Source: Octadecabacter sp. SW4 (GTDB taxonomy: Bacteria > Pseudomonadota > Alphaproteobacteria > Rhodobacterales > Rhodobacteraceae). Taken from it: DNA of 64,000 nt. The stretch spans positions 1,240,001-1,304,000 of the forward strand of contig NZ_CP042819.1 of assembly GCF_008065155.1 (NCBI RefSeq), read 5' to 3'. The translations under genes and the position numbers were made by a program. Below, one piece after another: positions 17,568 to 26,832 of this stretch; position 1 is the first letter of the stretch, and each line of letters begins with the position of its first letter. Under the pieces are notes generated by a model. That model saw only the letters and a program-made list of their open reading frames with translations. It searched no databases and was not told the DNA's origin.

Positions 17568-17897
17568 ATGCTGACCCTTCAATGCCCCTATTGTGGTGTG
17601 CAGGCCGATGAAACCGAACTTCACGCGGGCGGCGAAGCGCACCTGAAACGCGAAACCGTCGGATCAACGGACAATGACTTCGAGGACTACCTGTTCATGC
17701 GGGAAAACCCCAAGGGCGTGCATTTTGAACGCTGGCGGCACGTTGCGGGCTGCGGCAAGTGGTTCCACGCCGCGCGCTGCACCATGACGCTCGAGGTTTT
17801 TGGCACCTATCCGGCCCAGACCCTCGCACCACCCAAGGACATCACGGACAAGATCAGCGCCAAACGACCGGGCTGGACATGGAGGGCGTTCAAATGA
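17568..17897 (+). CDS. soxD: Sarcosine oxidase subunit delta
   Basis: A 109-residue small subunit of sarcosine oxidase. The zinc-binding cysteines are in 'LQCPYCGVQ' and histidines/cysteine in 'RWRHVAGCGKWFHAARC', as in other SoxD proteins. Length is usual. The TGA overlaps the soxA ATG by 4 bp (17894-17897), so alpha and delta are translationally coupled. Confidence 0.93.
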   Translation: MLTLQCPYCGVQADETELHAGGEAHLKRETVGSTDNDFEDYLFMRENPKGVHFERWRHVAGCGKWFHAARCTMTLEVFGTYPAQTLAPPKDITDKISAKRPGWTWRAFK

Positions 17898-20800
17898 GCA
17901 CACGTCTGGCAACCGGGGGCCGCCTGCTGGATCGCGGCGCGGCAATGGAATTTACCTTTAACGGCAAGCGGATGCAGGGCCACGCGGGCGATACGCTGGC
18001 CTCGGCCCTTTTGGCGAACGATCAGATGCTGGTCGGGCGCTCGTTCAAGTATCACCGTCCGCGCGGTCTTGTGGCCAGCGGTGCCGAAGAACCCAACGGC
18101 CTTGTGAATATGGGCGAGGGCGCGTTTTTCGAACCCAACCAGCGCGTCACGACAACGGAATTGTTCGACGGTCTGGCGGCAGAAAGCCAGAACCACTGGC
18201 CCAGCCTTGAATTTGATGTGGGGGCGGTGAATGCGAAACTGTCGCGGTTCATGCCCGCCGGTTTCTATTACAAGATGTTCATCCATCCGCGGCCCTTGTG
18301 GAAACACGTCTATGAACCCTTCATTCGCAAGGCTGCCGGACTGGGGCGCGCGCCCACCGAAATGGATGGCAGCACCTACGAGCATTTCTACGCCCACGTT
18401 GATGTTCTGATTACCGGCGGCGGGATTGCGGGATTGGCCGCGGCACTGGCTGCGGGCCGCGCCGGTGCCGATGTCCTGCTCATCGAACAGACCGCCCATT
18501 GGGGTGGCCGTGCGCCCGTGGACGGGGCGCAGATTGATGGGTTGGACGCAGATGCTTGGGTGAAGGACGCCGTGCAAGCCCTTGAAAAAATGGATAACGT
18601 CACGATTCGTCGCCGCACGATGGGGGCAGGCGTTTACGATCACGGCTATGCGTTGGCCTATGAGCGCCTGACCGATCACACCGCCGATCACGACGGCCCG
18701 CGCCACCGCCTGTGGCGTATCCGCGCCAAACAAATCGTCACTGCCACAGGGTCAATCGAACGGCCACTGTCATTCGCGGGCAACGACATTCCCGGCGTGA
18801 TGTTGGCCGGGGCCCTGCGCGATTATGTGGTGAATTACGGCGTGTCCCTTGGCGATCGCACCGTGGTCGTGACCAATAACGACGATGCCTACCGCACCGC
18901 AATCGCATTGAAAGAAGCAGGGCTTGAGGTGCCGGTGATCCTGGATGCGCGCGCCGTGGTCGATGGCCCGCTGCCACAGCAGGCCCGCGATCTGGGTATC
19001 CGTGTCGAGGCGGGCAAGGGGATCGCCCATGTCAACGGCTCCAAACGTGTCACGGGCGTGTCGATCTGCGCGCAGGCGGGAGAAGGTGCGGAACTTGAGG
19101 AAATCGCCTGCGACGCTGTTGCCATGTCGGGCGGTTGGTCGCCGGTTGTGCACCTGTGGTCGCACTGTGGTGGCAAACTGATCTGGGACGAGGAGCAATC
19201 CCACTTTCGCCCCGACATGTCGCGCCCGCCCTTGGGGCCGATGGGCTTGGGTTCGTGCTGCCCGCAGGGGCCGCGAGCGGCGCGATGTCCACCGCTGATG
19301 TGCTGGCCGATGCCTTTCAATCCGGTGTCGCCGCTGCCAGGGCCGCCGGCGCCACGGGCAAGCCCGGAAAAGCCCCCGCAGGTGACGCGCCCGACGAGGC
19401 GCCGATGGCGCCTGTCTGGCTGATGCCGCAGGGTGCGAGTTACAAATTGCGCATGAAAATGTGGCTTGATTATCAGAACGACGTGAAAGTCAGCGATGTG
19501 CAACTGGCCGCCCGCGAAGGCTATGAAAGCGTCGAGCATACGAAACGCTATACCACGCTTGGCATGGCCACGGATCAGGGAAAATTAAGCAATATCAACG
19601 GACTGGCCACGTTGGCCGGGGCGCTGAATGCGCCGATCCCGGCTGTTGGCACAACCACTTTCCGCCCGCCCTATACCCCCATTTCGATGGGCGCGATCGG
19701 GGGCGAGGCGCGGGGCGATTTGTTCCAGCCGCTGCACAAGACCCCGATGCACGACTGGCACGATTCCAACGGTGCCGATTGGGAACCGGTGGGCCATTGG
19801 CGCCGCGCCTACGCCTTTGTGCGCGACGGCGAAACCGTGGAACAGGCGGTGCAGCGCGAGGTCGTGAACACCCGCGAAAACCTTGGCCTGCTCGATGCTT
19901 CGACCCTGGGCAAGCTGATCGTGCGCGGCCCCGATGCGGGCAAATTCCTCGATATGCTTTACACCAACATGATGAGCACCCTGAAACCGGGCCGTTGCCG
20001 TTACGGGCTGATGTGCACCGAAAACGGCTTTCTGACAGACGATGGCGTAGTGGCGCGGATCGACGAGGACACGTTCCTTTGCCACACGACCACCGGCGGC
20101 GCGGATCGGATTTATGCCCATATGGAAGAATGGCTGCAAACCGAGTGGTGGGACTGGCAGGTCTATGTGACCAACGCCACCGAACAGTTCGCGCAGGTCG
20201 CCGTGGTTGGCCCCAACGCCCGCAAGGTGCTGGAAAAGCTGGGCGGCATGGATGTAAGCGCCGAGGCACTGTCCTTCATGGGCTGGGCGGATGGCACGAT
20301 TGGTGGTTTTGACTGCCGGGTTTATCGCATTTCATTTTCCGGCGAACTGTCGTTCGAGATTGCCGTGCCGGCGTCACAGGGTCGCGCGTTCTGGGATGCG
20401 CTGCTGGACGCGGGCGCGGAATTTGGCGTCATGCCCTATGGCACCGAATGCCTGCACATCATGCGTGCCGAAAAAGGGTTCATCATGATCGGTGACGAAA
20501 CCGACGGCACGGTGATTCCTCAGGATTTGGGGCTGCATTGGGCGATATCCAAGAAGAAAGCGGATTATCTGGGCAAGCGTGCGCAGGAACGCGACCATAT
20601 GGCGGACCCGAACCGCTGGCAGTTGGTGGGCCTTGAAACCACCGATGGATCGGTCATCCCCGATGGCGCCTATGCGGTCGCCGACGGGGTGAACGACAAT
20701 GGCCAGCGCAACACCCAAGGGCGTGTGACCTCGACCTATCATTCTCCCACATTAGGGCGCGGGATCGCGATGGGGCTGGTGCTGCACGGGCCCGATCGCA

Positions 20801-20904
20801 TGGGCGAGGTGATCGAATTTCCCAAGGTGGACGGCACCAGCGTAAGCGCCAAGATCGTCGATCCGGTGTTCTTTGACCCAGAGGGGGAAAAGCAGAATGT
20901 CTAA
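17894..20904 (+). pseudogene. soxA: Sarcosine oxidase subunit alpha, interrupted by a one-base frameshift
   Basis: The alpha subunit carries NAD+, binds folate and releases 5,10-methylene-THF. Domains read in order: N-terminal 2Fe-2S-like fold ('FTFNGKRMQGHAGDTL'), dinucleotide-binding motif 'VLITGGGIAGLAAALAAGR' near residue 175, then the C-terminal aminomethyltransferase (GCV_T) domain from about 600. The frame breaks at the GGGG run 19234-19237: before it the text is 'FRPDMSRPPLG', after it 'ADGLGFVLPAGAASG' in another frame. One more G would give a continuous 1003-residue protein, the normal SoxA length. The stop overlaps the soxG start by 8 bp. Either a sequencing error or a recent null mutation in an otherwise intact operon. 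Confidence 0.88.
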
Positions 20905-21460
20905 TGTTGTCAGTGCACTGAACGGGCAAAAAGTTGTGGGTGCCACCACCGTGGCTGAACAGGGTCTGCGCGGCATGATCACCCTGCGCGGCGATCTGTC
21001 AGCCGCCAGGCTGAAAAAGGCCTGCAAGGCGGTGACGGGCGCCGAGATGCCTGGCAAACGCGGCGTGAGCATCAAAGGCGAGAGCGGCATCGCATGGATG
21101 TCACCTGATGAGCTGCTGCTGCTGGTGCCCCATAGCGAGGCTGACGCCATTGTCGCAAAGATTGATGTGGCGCTGAAAGGCACGCATTTTTTGGCTGTGA
21201 ACGTATCGGACGCGCGGGCGGTGATTTCTGTGCATGGCGCGGGCGCGCGCGAGGTTCTGGCGCGGGTCTGCCCCGCCGATTTACGCGCCAAATCGCTGGG
21301 GGCTGGCGAAATGCGCCGCACCCGTCTGGCGCAGGTGCCCGCCGCAATCTGGACGCAGGACGGCACCGATTTCAATGTGATCTGTTTCCGTTCGGTCGCG
21401 GGTTATGTGTTTGATTTGCTTGCAAATGCGGCCGCAACAGATGGGCCGGGGATGCTTTAG
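20897..21460 (+). CDS. soxG: Sarcosine oxidase subunit gamma
   Basis: A 187-residue SoxG-type subunit, fourth of the tetramer. The start ATG at 20897 lies inside the soxA end (8 bp overlap) with GGGGGAAAAGCAG upstream. Recognisable segments are 'QGLRGMITLRGDL', 'IAWMSPDELLLLVP' and 'VNVSDARAVISVHG', which match the folate-transfer-like fold of gamma subunits. The stop overlaps the convergent sulfotransferase stop by 4 bp. Confidence 0.9.
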   Translation: MSNVVSALNGQKVVGATTVAEQGLRGMITLRGDLSAARLKKACKAVTGAEMPGKRGVSIKGESGIAWMSPDELLLLVPHSEADAIVAKIDVALKGTHFLAVNVSDARAVISVHGAGAREVLARVCPADLRAKSLGAGEMRRTRLAQVPAAIWTQDGTDFNVICFRSVAGYVFDLLANAAATDGPGML

Positions 21461-22254
21461 GCGGCGATGTCTTTCGCGGGCAGGCACTGTGCCACCCAGT
21501 CATCGTTGTCCGCATATCCCAGCGATTTGAGGGCATCGCCATAGCGTTCTGCATAGGGTTCGGCAATCTCGCGCGGCAGTTTCGTGACCCACTGCGCCTT
21601 GGCCCCGGAATTGACGTGCAGGGCCACGCGATCTTCACGGTCGTCCTTTTTCGCCAATCCGCCAAACAGCGACAAATCCCAATAGCTTTGCACGGCGCGG
21701 TCGATATCCAGACCGGCGATGTTGAAATCGGTCAGGGTCTTGCGGAACAGGGTGCAGTCCGTATCCTCGATCAGGTCTTCGTATTTGATGTCGGCTGCGC
21801 GCGGGTGGCCGTAGGGCCATTTCAGCATTTCCTGCACGGTCTTGTCGTGCTTGTTTTCCATCTCGAACATCAGGCGGGCGTGATCGTCGGGCAGGGCGTT
21901 CAGGTGGTCCTGATAAGACAGGCCGCCCCAGTCATCACGCACTTCGCGCAGGAATTTTTCGTTCCCCAGCGGCGCGATCCGGTGATAGCGCATCCCCGAC
22001 AGCAGCACATCGCGCGGGTCACGGATGATGTGGATAAAGCGCGCGTGATCCATATCCAGCAAGGCCTGCGGAAAGGTCGAGGACCAGTTGACGATGATCT
22101 GCGGGCCGGTTTCGGCTGCATCCGCCAGCCGCTTGGCACGGTAGCACTGCATGAACGGGATATCCTGATCGCGCTGGATCGCGCGAAACACCTTGCGCAT
22201 CCAGATCGTGCCGGTCTTGTGGTGGGTGCCAATGCAAAGGTAGCGGGCGGTCAT
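21457..22254 (-). CDS. Sulfotransferase family protein
   Basis: A 265-residue cytosolic PAPS-dependent sulfotransferase. The 5'-phosphosulfate loop is 'GTHHKTGTIWMRKVF' near the N-terminus and the 3'-phosphate site is 'FIHIIRDPRDVLLSGMRYH' at about residue 75. The acceptor is unknown. It is the last of three minus-strand genes with two glycosyltransferases (4 bp overlap with the upstream one), so a sulfated surface glycan or lipid is a reasonable guess. Confidence 0.82.
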   Translation of the reverse strand: MTARYLCIGTHHKTGTIWMRKVFRAIQRDQDIPFMQCYRAKRLADAAETGPQIIVNWSSTFPQALLDMDHARFIHIIRDPRDVLLSGMRYHRIAPLGNEKFLREVRDDWGGLSYQDHLNALPDDHARLMFEMENKHDKTVQEMLKWPYGHPRAADIKYEDLIEDTDCTLFRKTLTDFNIAGLDIDRAVQSYWDLSLFGGLAKKDDREDRVALHVNSGAKAQWVTKLPREIAEPYAERYGDALKSLGYADNDDWVAQCLPAKDIAA

Positions 22255-23249
22255 TCGGCGGCGTCCTTCATCTTCTCGAAAATGCCGGTGTCGATAAAGG
22301 TGCGAAATTCCGGCACGGTTAGCTGATAATCAAGCACGCGGCGCGAACATTCCGCACAGGCGCGCAACAGTGCGGCCAGATCATCGTCCTGCAACCAAGC
22401 ATCCATCTGCGCGCGAATGCCGTCGGTGGGGATCGTCGCGTCTTCGTTGGTATTGATGTCGTATTTGTCCCAATACTCCATATCGATCCGGTCTTTGTTC
22501 TTGGAATTGGCAGTGCCGCGCAGACGTTTGAGCAGGAAATCCTCGCGCGATTTCACGGCATAGTGGTTCACTTGGGCAAACTCATTGCTGACGTTATCCT
22601 TGTTACCGCGCCAGCCCCGTTTCAGATACTGTTCACCCATCGGTTTGCCGGCACCATTCACCATCACGGCCATGTCGGGCAGGATTTCTTTGGTCTTGTG
22701 GAATTTTGGGCGGTGGACGCCGAAAAAATCAAAACTGGCAGGGCGAAACAGGGTTTTGAAGCCCCAGACCAACCCGTTTTCGGGATCGTCAAAGGATGAC
22801 CCGCGGGTGAACCGTTCGGTGACCAGATCGTCGGACATTTTTGACTGTCCGCAGCCGCCCATCAGCCGCCAGTTGATCGAAATGGAATCCGCATCCGTCG
22901 GGCAGGCATCAATCAGTGCCTGCACGCTGCGATCACCCACGTGGACATTCAGGAATTCATCGGCGTCCACGATCAGCACCCAGTCAGAGGCGCGCACCCA
23001 ATCCATTTTACCTGCACGGCTGTAGGCGGCGCGCTGCGGGTCCATGCGCGGCCCCAGCGGATTGTCGAAATGTTTGACGACGCCCATTTGGTCAAGACGG
23101 TTCAGGATCAGGTTTGTCCCATCCGTGCAATCGTTTGAAAAGATGCAGAAATCCGTGATGCCGATAGATTTGTGATAGGCGAGCCATTCAAGCAGATACG
23201 GCCCTTCGTTTTTCATCGTCGAGACGAGGGTCACTGTGGGGCTGGCCAT
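22251..23249 (-). CDS. Glycosyltransferase family 2-like protein
   Basis: A 332-residue GT-A fold transferase of the Glyco_tranf_2_4/GT92-like type. The N-terminus 'VTLVSTMKNEGPYLLEWLAYHKSIG' is the family signature, followed by 'FSNDCTDGT' and the metal-binding 'LIVDADEFLNVHVG' (D-x-D). A later 'VNHYAVKSREDFLLKRLRG' is shared with the next gene upstream, so the two are paralogues. No signal peptide. It sits between a larger glycosyltransferase (1 bp gap) and a sulfotransferase (4 bp overlap). Confidence 0.82.
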   Translation of the reverse strand: MASPTVTLVSTMKNEGPYLLEWLAYHKSIGITDFCIFSNDCTDGTNLILNRLDQMGVVKHFDNPLGPRMDPQRAAYSRAGKMDWVRASDWVLIVDADEFLNVHVGDRSVQALIDACPTDADSISINWRLMGGCGQSKMSDDLVTERFTRGSSFDDPENGLVWGFKTLFRPASFDFFGVHRPKFHKTKEILPDMAVMVNGAGKPMGEQYLKRGWRGNKDNVSNEFAQVNHYAVKSREDFLLKRLRGTANSKNKDRIDMEYWDKYDINTNEDATIPTDGIRAQMDAWLQDDDLAALLRACAECSRRVLDYQLTVPEFRTFIDTGIFEKMKDAAE

Positions 23250-23250
23250 A

Positions 23251-24993
23251 TCAGGCGTCCTTTTTCGCGGGCGTTTTCGCCGCTGTTCTGGTGGTTTTGC
23301 GCGTGGTCGTGGCCGCCTTGGCGGCGGTCTTGCGCGGGGTCTTTCTGGTAGTGGGTTTCTTGGCGGTCGTCTTGCGTGTGGTTGTCTTTTTGGCGGTCGT
23401 TTTCTTTGCTGCCGGTTTCTTGGCGGCCGTCTTGCGCACCCGTTTCACGGGTTCGGCCACTGGCGGCGGGGCGACGGTATCGGGGTCGCTTGACAGCGCA
23501 GCGGCCGCCTCGGGTGTCACTTCGGCGATGATATCGGCCAGCGGCGGGGCCGGTTCGTTCAGATCGACCCGCGCGGTCTGCGCATCGCGCAGCTTTGCCG
23601 CCTGTGCCACCTTGTCGCGCAGTTTTGCATCGCGCGGGCCATCGCCCGCCGCCTGAGCAGCCAGCGCGATTTTCTGCGTGCGTTCATTCATCAGGGGCAC
23701 GCCCAGCCCCGCAGCCTCGGGCGTATTGAGGAACGGATTGTCGTCCAGACTCATCGCCTTTTCGGTGTTTTTCTCGCGTTCGCGCAATTGGTGGGCGTCC
23801 AGACGGTCTTCGGGCTTTTCGCCGGCCGCTTCCAGCAGGGCCTGGCGGGTTTCGCCCTTTTTCGCGGTCTGGGTCTGGGCGATCATCTTGGCGATCACCT
23901 TGTCGGGCACGCCCTGGGCCTGCATTTCCTTGACCTTTTCCTGCCACTGTTTGGGCAGGTGCTGGATGAACAATACCTCGTCCAGCTTGTCCAGTGGCAC
24001 TTCGCCCGCCGCCTTCAGCTCAGCGACCCATGTGTCGTATTCGCCGGTGCTACGCAGCATCTCGACGCGCGCGGCGTGAAAATCCAGCGCCTTGTCCTGC
24101 AAATCGCGCATCACCGGATCAGACAGGATCTGCGCCATTTTCTTCTTGGTGCCCTTGGCGTGGCGGGTTGCGTTGCTCGCCTCTTCCTCGTTGCGGTCAA
24201 ACAGCGCGAAATAGGCGGCGTTATATTTGTCTTCCTTGTTGTTCACATTGCCCCGCACGCGACGCAGCAGATAGGCCTCATAGGATTTGACGGCGTAGTG
24301 GTTCAACTCCACCAGCTTGTAGCCCAGCGTCGGTTTGGTCGATCGCCAGCCCGATAGTGAAAACTCGTCCGGCATCGGTTTGCCGGACCCGTTGAGCCAC
24401 AGCTGATCGAACAAAAGTTTTGCGTTTGCAGGCTCTTGCTTGGCTTTCTTGATGTGGGGGCGGTGGATGCCCATCTTCATGTCGCGGTAGGGCTTGAAGA
24501 TGGTTTTGACGCCCCAGCCCTTTTTGAACATGTCCGGCGCGCCGTGGGTGTAGTTTTCGATCACCAGCCCGGGGTTCCAGTCAGTGATCCCGTTGGAGCC
24601 GAAAAACCGCCAGGTGATCGCCATCGCGCTGGCCGCCGGATCCATCCGTTCGATCAGGTCGCCGATGTGGCCGCGCCCGCATTTGATCGACAGGAATTCA
24701 TCCGCATCCATCGTCAGGATCCACTCGGAATTGACAACTTCGGGGTTTTGCGTGGCCAGTGTCAGGGCGTTGGGCTGGGGTTTCTTGCCCTCGGGGACGT
24801 CATTGCGGAAATGCTGGACCCAACCCATTTCTTCGAGGCGGATCAGCATGTCGTCGGTGCCGTCGCTGCAATTGTTGGTATAGACGCAGATATTATCGAA
24901 ACCGATATGTTTGTGATAGGCGACCCATTCGACAAGCGAGTGACCTTCGTCCTTCATCATGGAAAGGATCGTGTAGGTGTGTTTGGGGGCCAT
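23251..24993 (-). CDS. Glycosyltransferase with histone-H1-like C-terminal tail
   Basis: A 580-residue protein. The first 300 residues are a GT2-like transferase paralogous to the next gene: 'YTILSMMKDEGHSLVEWVAYHKHIG', 'YTNNCSDGTDD', 'LTMDADEFLSI' and 'VELNHYAVKSYEAYLLRRVRG'. About 300-480 is a charged helical region. The last 75 or so residues are almost only K, A, T, R and P ('KRVRKTAAKKPAAKKTTAKK...'), like the tail of histone H1 or HU-type AlgP proteins. The start at 24993 has AGGAG upstream; extending to 25239 adds unconvincing sequence. Such a basic tail on a transferase could bind DNA, RNA or anionic polymer; function not known. Confidence 0.8.
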   Translation of the reverse strand: MAPKHTYTILSMMKDEGHSLVEWVAYHKHIGFDNICVYTNNCSDGTDDMLIRLEEMGWVQHFRNDVPEGKKPQPNALTLATQNPEVVNSEWILTMDADEFLSIKCGRGHIGDLIERMDPAASAMAITWRFFGSNGITDWNPGLVIENYTHGAPDMFKKGWGVKTIFKPYRDMKMGIHRPHIKKAKQEPANAKLLFDQLWLNGSGKPMPDEFSLSGWRSTKPTLGYKLVELNHYAVKSYEAYLLRRVRGNVNNKEDKYNAAYFALFDRNEEEASNATRHAKGTKKKMAQILSDPVMRDLQDKALDFHAARVEMLRSTGEYDTWVAELKAAGEVPLDKLDEVLFIQHLPKQWQEKVKEMQAQGVPDKVIAKMIAQTQTAKKGETRQALLEAAGEKPEDRLDAHQLREREKNTEKAMSLDDNPFLNTPEAAGLGVPLMNERTQKIALAAQAAGDGPRDAKLRDKVAQAAKLRDAQTARVDLNEPAPPLADIIAEVTPEAAAALSSDPDTVAPPPVAEPVKRVRKTAAKKPAAKKTTAKKTTTRKTTAKKPTTRKTPRKTAAKAATTTRKTTRTAAKTPAKKDA

Positions 24994-25237
24994 CTGGCCT
25001 GCTCCTGCTCTGTTTCCCGCCCAGGGTGCCACACAGCCGTTAAGCAGGGGTAAGGCGCGGCCGGTTTTGTCCGGATTGTTTCCCATACCATAACAATGCA
25101 CAGGGCAAAGTCCACCGGCGAAGGTGGGCGTGGAACAATTTTGCAACTGATTTGTTGGGCTATTAGACCTTGACGCCGCCCCTGTGAAAGCTTTGTTAAA
25201 GGGTAGCGATATTGAAACACCAAAAGGGGGACCACCC

Positions 25238-25837
25238 ATGTCTTTTAGCCTTCCCGACCTTCCCTATGCCCATGACGCGCTTGCCGCCAAGGGCATGTCT
25301 GCCGAAACCCTCGAATTTCACCACGACCTGCACCACAACGCCTATGTGACCAATGGCAACAAGGCCATCGAAGGCACCGCGTGGGCGGACAAGTCGCTTG
25401 AGGAAATCATTACCGGCACCTATGACGCGACGGCCGTGGCGCAGAACGGGATTTTCAACAATATCTCACAGCTTTGGAACCACAATCAGTTTTGGGAGAT
25501 GATGACGCCGAATGCATCCTCCATGCCGTCCGAACTGGAAAGCGCGCTCAAGGACTCGTTCGGCAGCGTCGATAAGTTCAAGGAAGAATTCGCCGCTGCA
25601 GGCGCGGGCCAGTTCGGGTCGGGCTGGTGCTGGCTGGTGAAAAAGGCCGACGGCGGGCTGGCCGTGACCAAGACCGAAAATGGCGTGAACCCGCTGTGTT
25701 TCGGTCAGACGGCATTGCTGGGCTGTGATGTTTGGGAACATTCCTATTACATCGATTTCCGCAACAAGCGCCCTGTGTATCTGACCAACTTCCTTGATAA
25801 TCTGGTCAACTGGGAAAACGTCGCCTCGCGGATGTAA
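25238..25837 (+). CDS. sodB: Superoxide dismutase, iron type
   Basis: A 199-residue Fe/Mn superoxide dismutase that converts superoxide to peroxide and oxygen. Metal ligands are visible in 'FHHDLHH' (near 28), 'LWNHNQFW' and 'DVWEHSYYIDF'. 'NNISQLWNH' places the active-site glutamine before WNH as in Fe enzymes, rather than in the later Mn-type position. There is no signal peptide, so it is cytosolic. The ATG at 25238 follows GGGGGACCACCC; upstream in-frame sequence is not family-like. It is followed by a terminator at 25854. Confidence 0.94.
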   Translation: MSFSLPDLPYAHDALAAKGMSAETLEFHHDLHHNAYVTNGNKAIEGTAWADKSLEEIITGTYDATAVAQNGIFNNISQLWNHNQFWEMMTPNASSMPSELESALKDSFGSVDKFKEEFAAAGAGQFGSGWCWLVKKADGGLAVTKTENGVNPLCFGQTALLGCDVWEHSYYIDFRNKRPVYLTNFLDNLVNWENVASRM

Positions 25838-25853
25838 GCCCGTTGCGACCGAT

Positions 25854-25886
25854 TAAAGGGGCGTTCCAGACGGGGCGCCCTTTTGC
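25854..25886 (+). terminator. Terminator after sodB
   Basis: AAAGGGGCG ... GGCGCCCTTTT forms a GC stem with one bulge about 16 bp after the sodB stop, ending in T4. The remaining 25887-26159 contains no gene I can support. Confidence 0.6.
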
Positions 25887-26159
25887 GTTTTCAGGGTGCG
25901 GCCCGTCGTTGCGCGGCGGCCTGCGGCCATGACTGCGCGCGTTTGATTCACAATGCGTGGCAAACGACACCTTGATGCAAAAATCGACCTGACCGGAATC
26001 AAGCCGTAGGCGCCGGTCTGATCGACGGCCCGCCCCACGGATCGGCGATTTGGCGAGCCGAACGCGATATCGCGATGGAAGATGAATGCGGTCACCATAA
26101 AGCACCATGTCTACCACGTTGCGTCGCCCACCCACGGCCCGTCGATCGGACTGCTATCG

Positions 26160-26714
26160 TCAGACCAAGGCGTCCCTCAGCACCGCCTCCAGCTCTGCCA
26201 CATCCGCCACCGTTGAAACAAACCCCAGAAGCGTCGCTTCGGCAAAGCCCTGATCAATCATCCGGTCCAGCATTGCCAGCAGCGGATCCCAATAGCCGCC
26301 AGCATTGACCAAAATGATCGGTTTGGCGTGCAGGCCCAGCTGACGCCATGTCAGCACCTCGAAAAACTCGTCCAAAGACCCGGCCCCGCCGGGCAGCACG
26401 ACCACCGCATCGGCGTTCATATACATGACCTTTTTGCGCTCGTGCATGTTTTCGGTGATGATGAACTGGTCCAGATCGCGCTTGCCGACCTCCCATTTCA
26501 GCAGATGCACGGGGATGACGCCAAAGGTCTTGCCGCCCGCCGCCTGCGTTGCCGTGGCGACCCGCCCCATCAGGCCCACGTCACCTGCGCCGTAAACCAG
26601 CCGCCAGCTGTTGCGTGCCAGCATCGCGCCGGTATCGGTCGCGACCTCGCCGTAAACGGGCCGTGCGCCGTTGCGCGACCCGCAGTAAACGCAGACGGAC
26701 TTTGTGGTGGACAT
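26160..26714 (-). CDS. LOG family protein (nucleotide phosphoribohydrolase)
   Basis: A 184-residue Rossmann-like protein of the LOG/'lysine decarboxylase' family, which hydrolyses nucleoside 5'-monophosphates (cytokinin precursors in plants) to base and ribose phosphate. Motifs: 'VCVYCGSRNG' at the N-terminus, 'YGAGDVGLMGRVA', 'ERKKVMYMNADA' (the R-K-x-x-M motif), and 'LPGGAGSLDEFFE', which is the PGGxGTxxE motif with Ser for Thr. The start at 26714 gives normal family length. In bacteria the physiological substrate is usually unknown. Confidence 0.87.
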   Translation of the reverse strand: MSTTKSVCVYCGSRNGARPVYGEVATDTGAMLARNSWRLVYGAGDVGLMGRVATATQAAGGKTFGVIPVHLLKWEVGKRDLDQFIITENMHERKKVMYMNADAVVVLPGGAGSLDEFFEVLTWRQLGLHAKPIILVNAGGYWDPLLAMLDRMIDQGFAEATLLGFVSTVADVAELEAVLRDALV

Positions 26715-26832
26715 GGGCGTTCCCCTGACAGTGGTGTGAATGGGCTTTTGACCGCTCATATCGCGCTTGCTAAGGTCGCTCAACCGATTGCGGTGGCGGG
26801 CGTGGATTTGCGCCTGTGGGGAAGGACAAAAC

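Noticed and set aside
25170..25198. sigma-70 promoter for sodB (TTGACG then TTGTTA)
   Set aside because: The -35 is good but the -10 is too weak to support the call from sequence alone.
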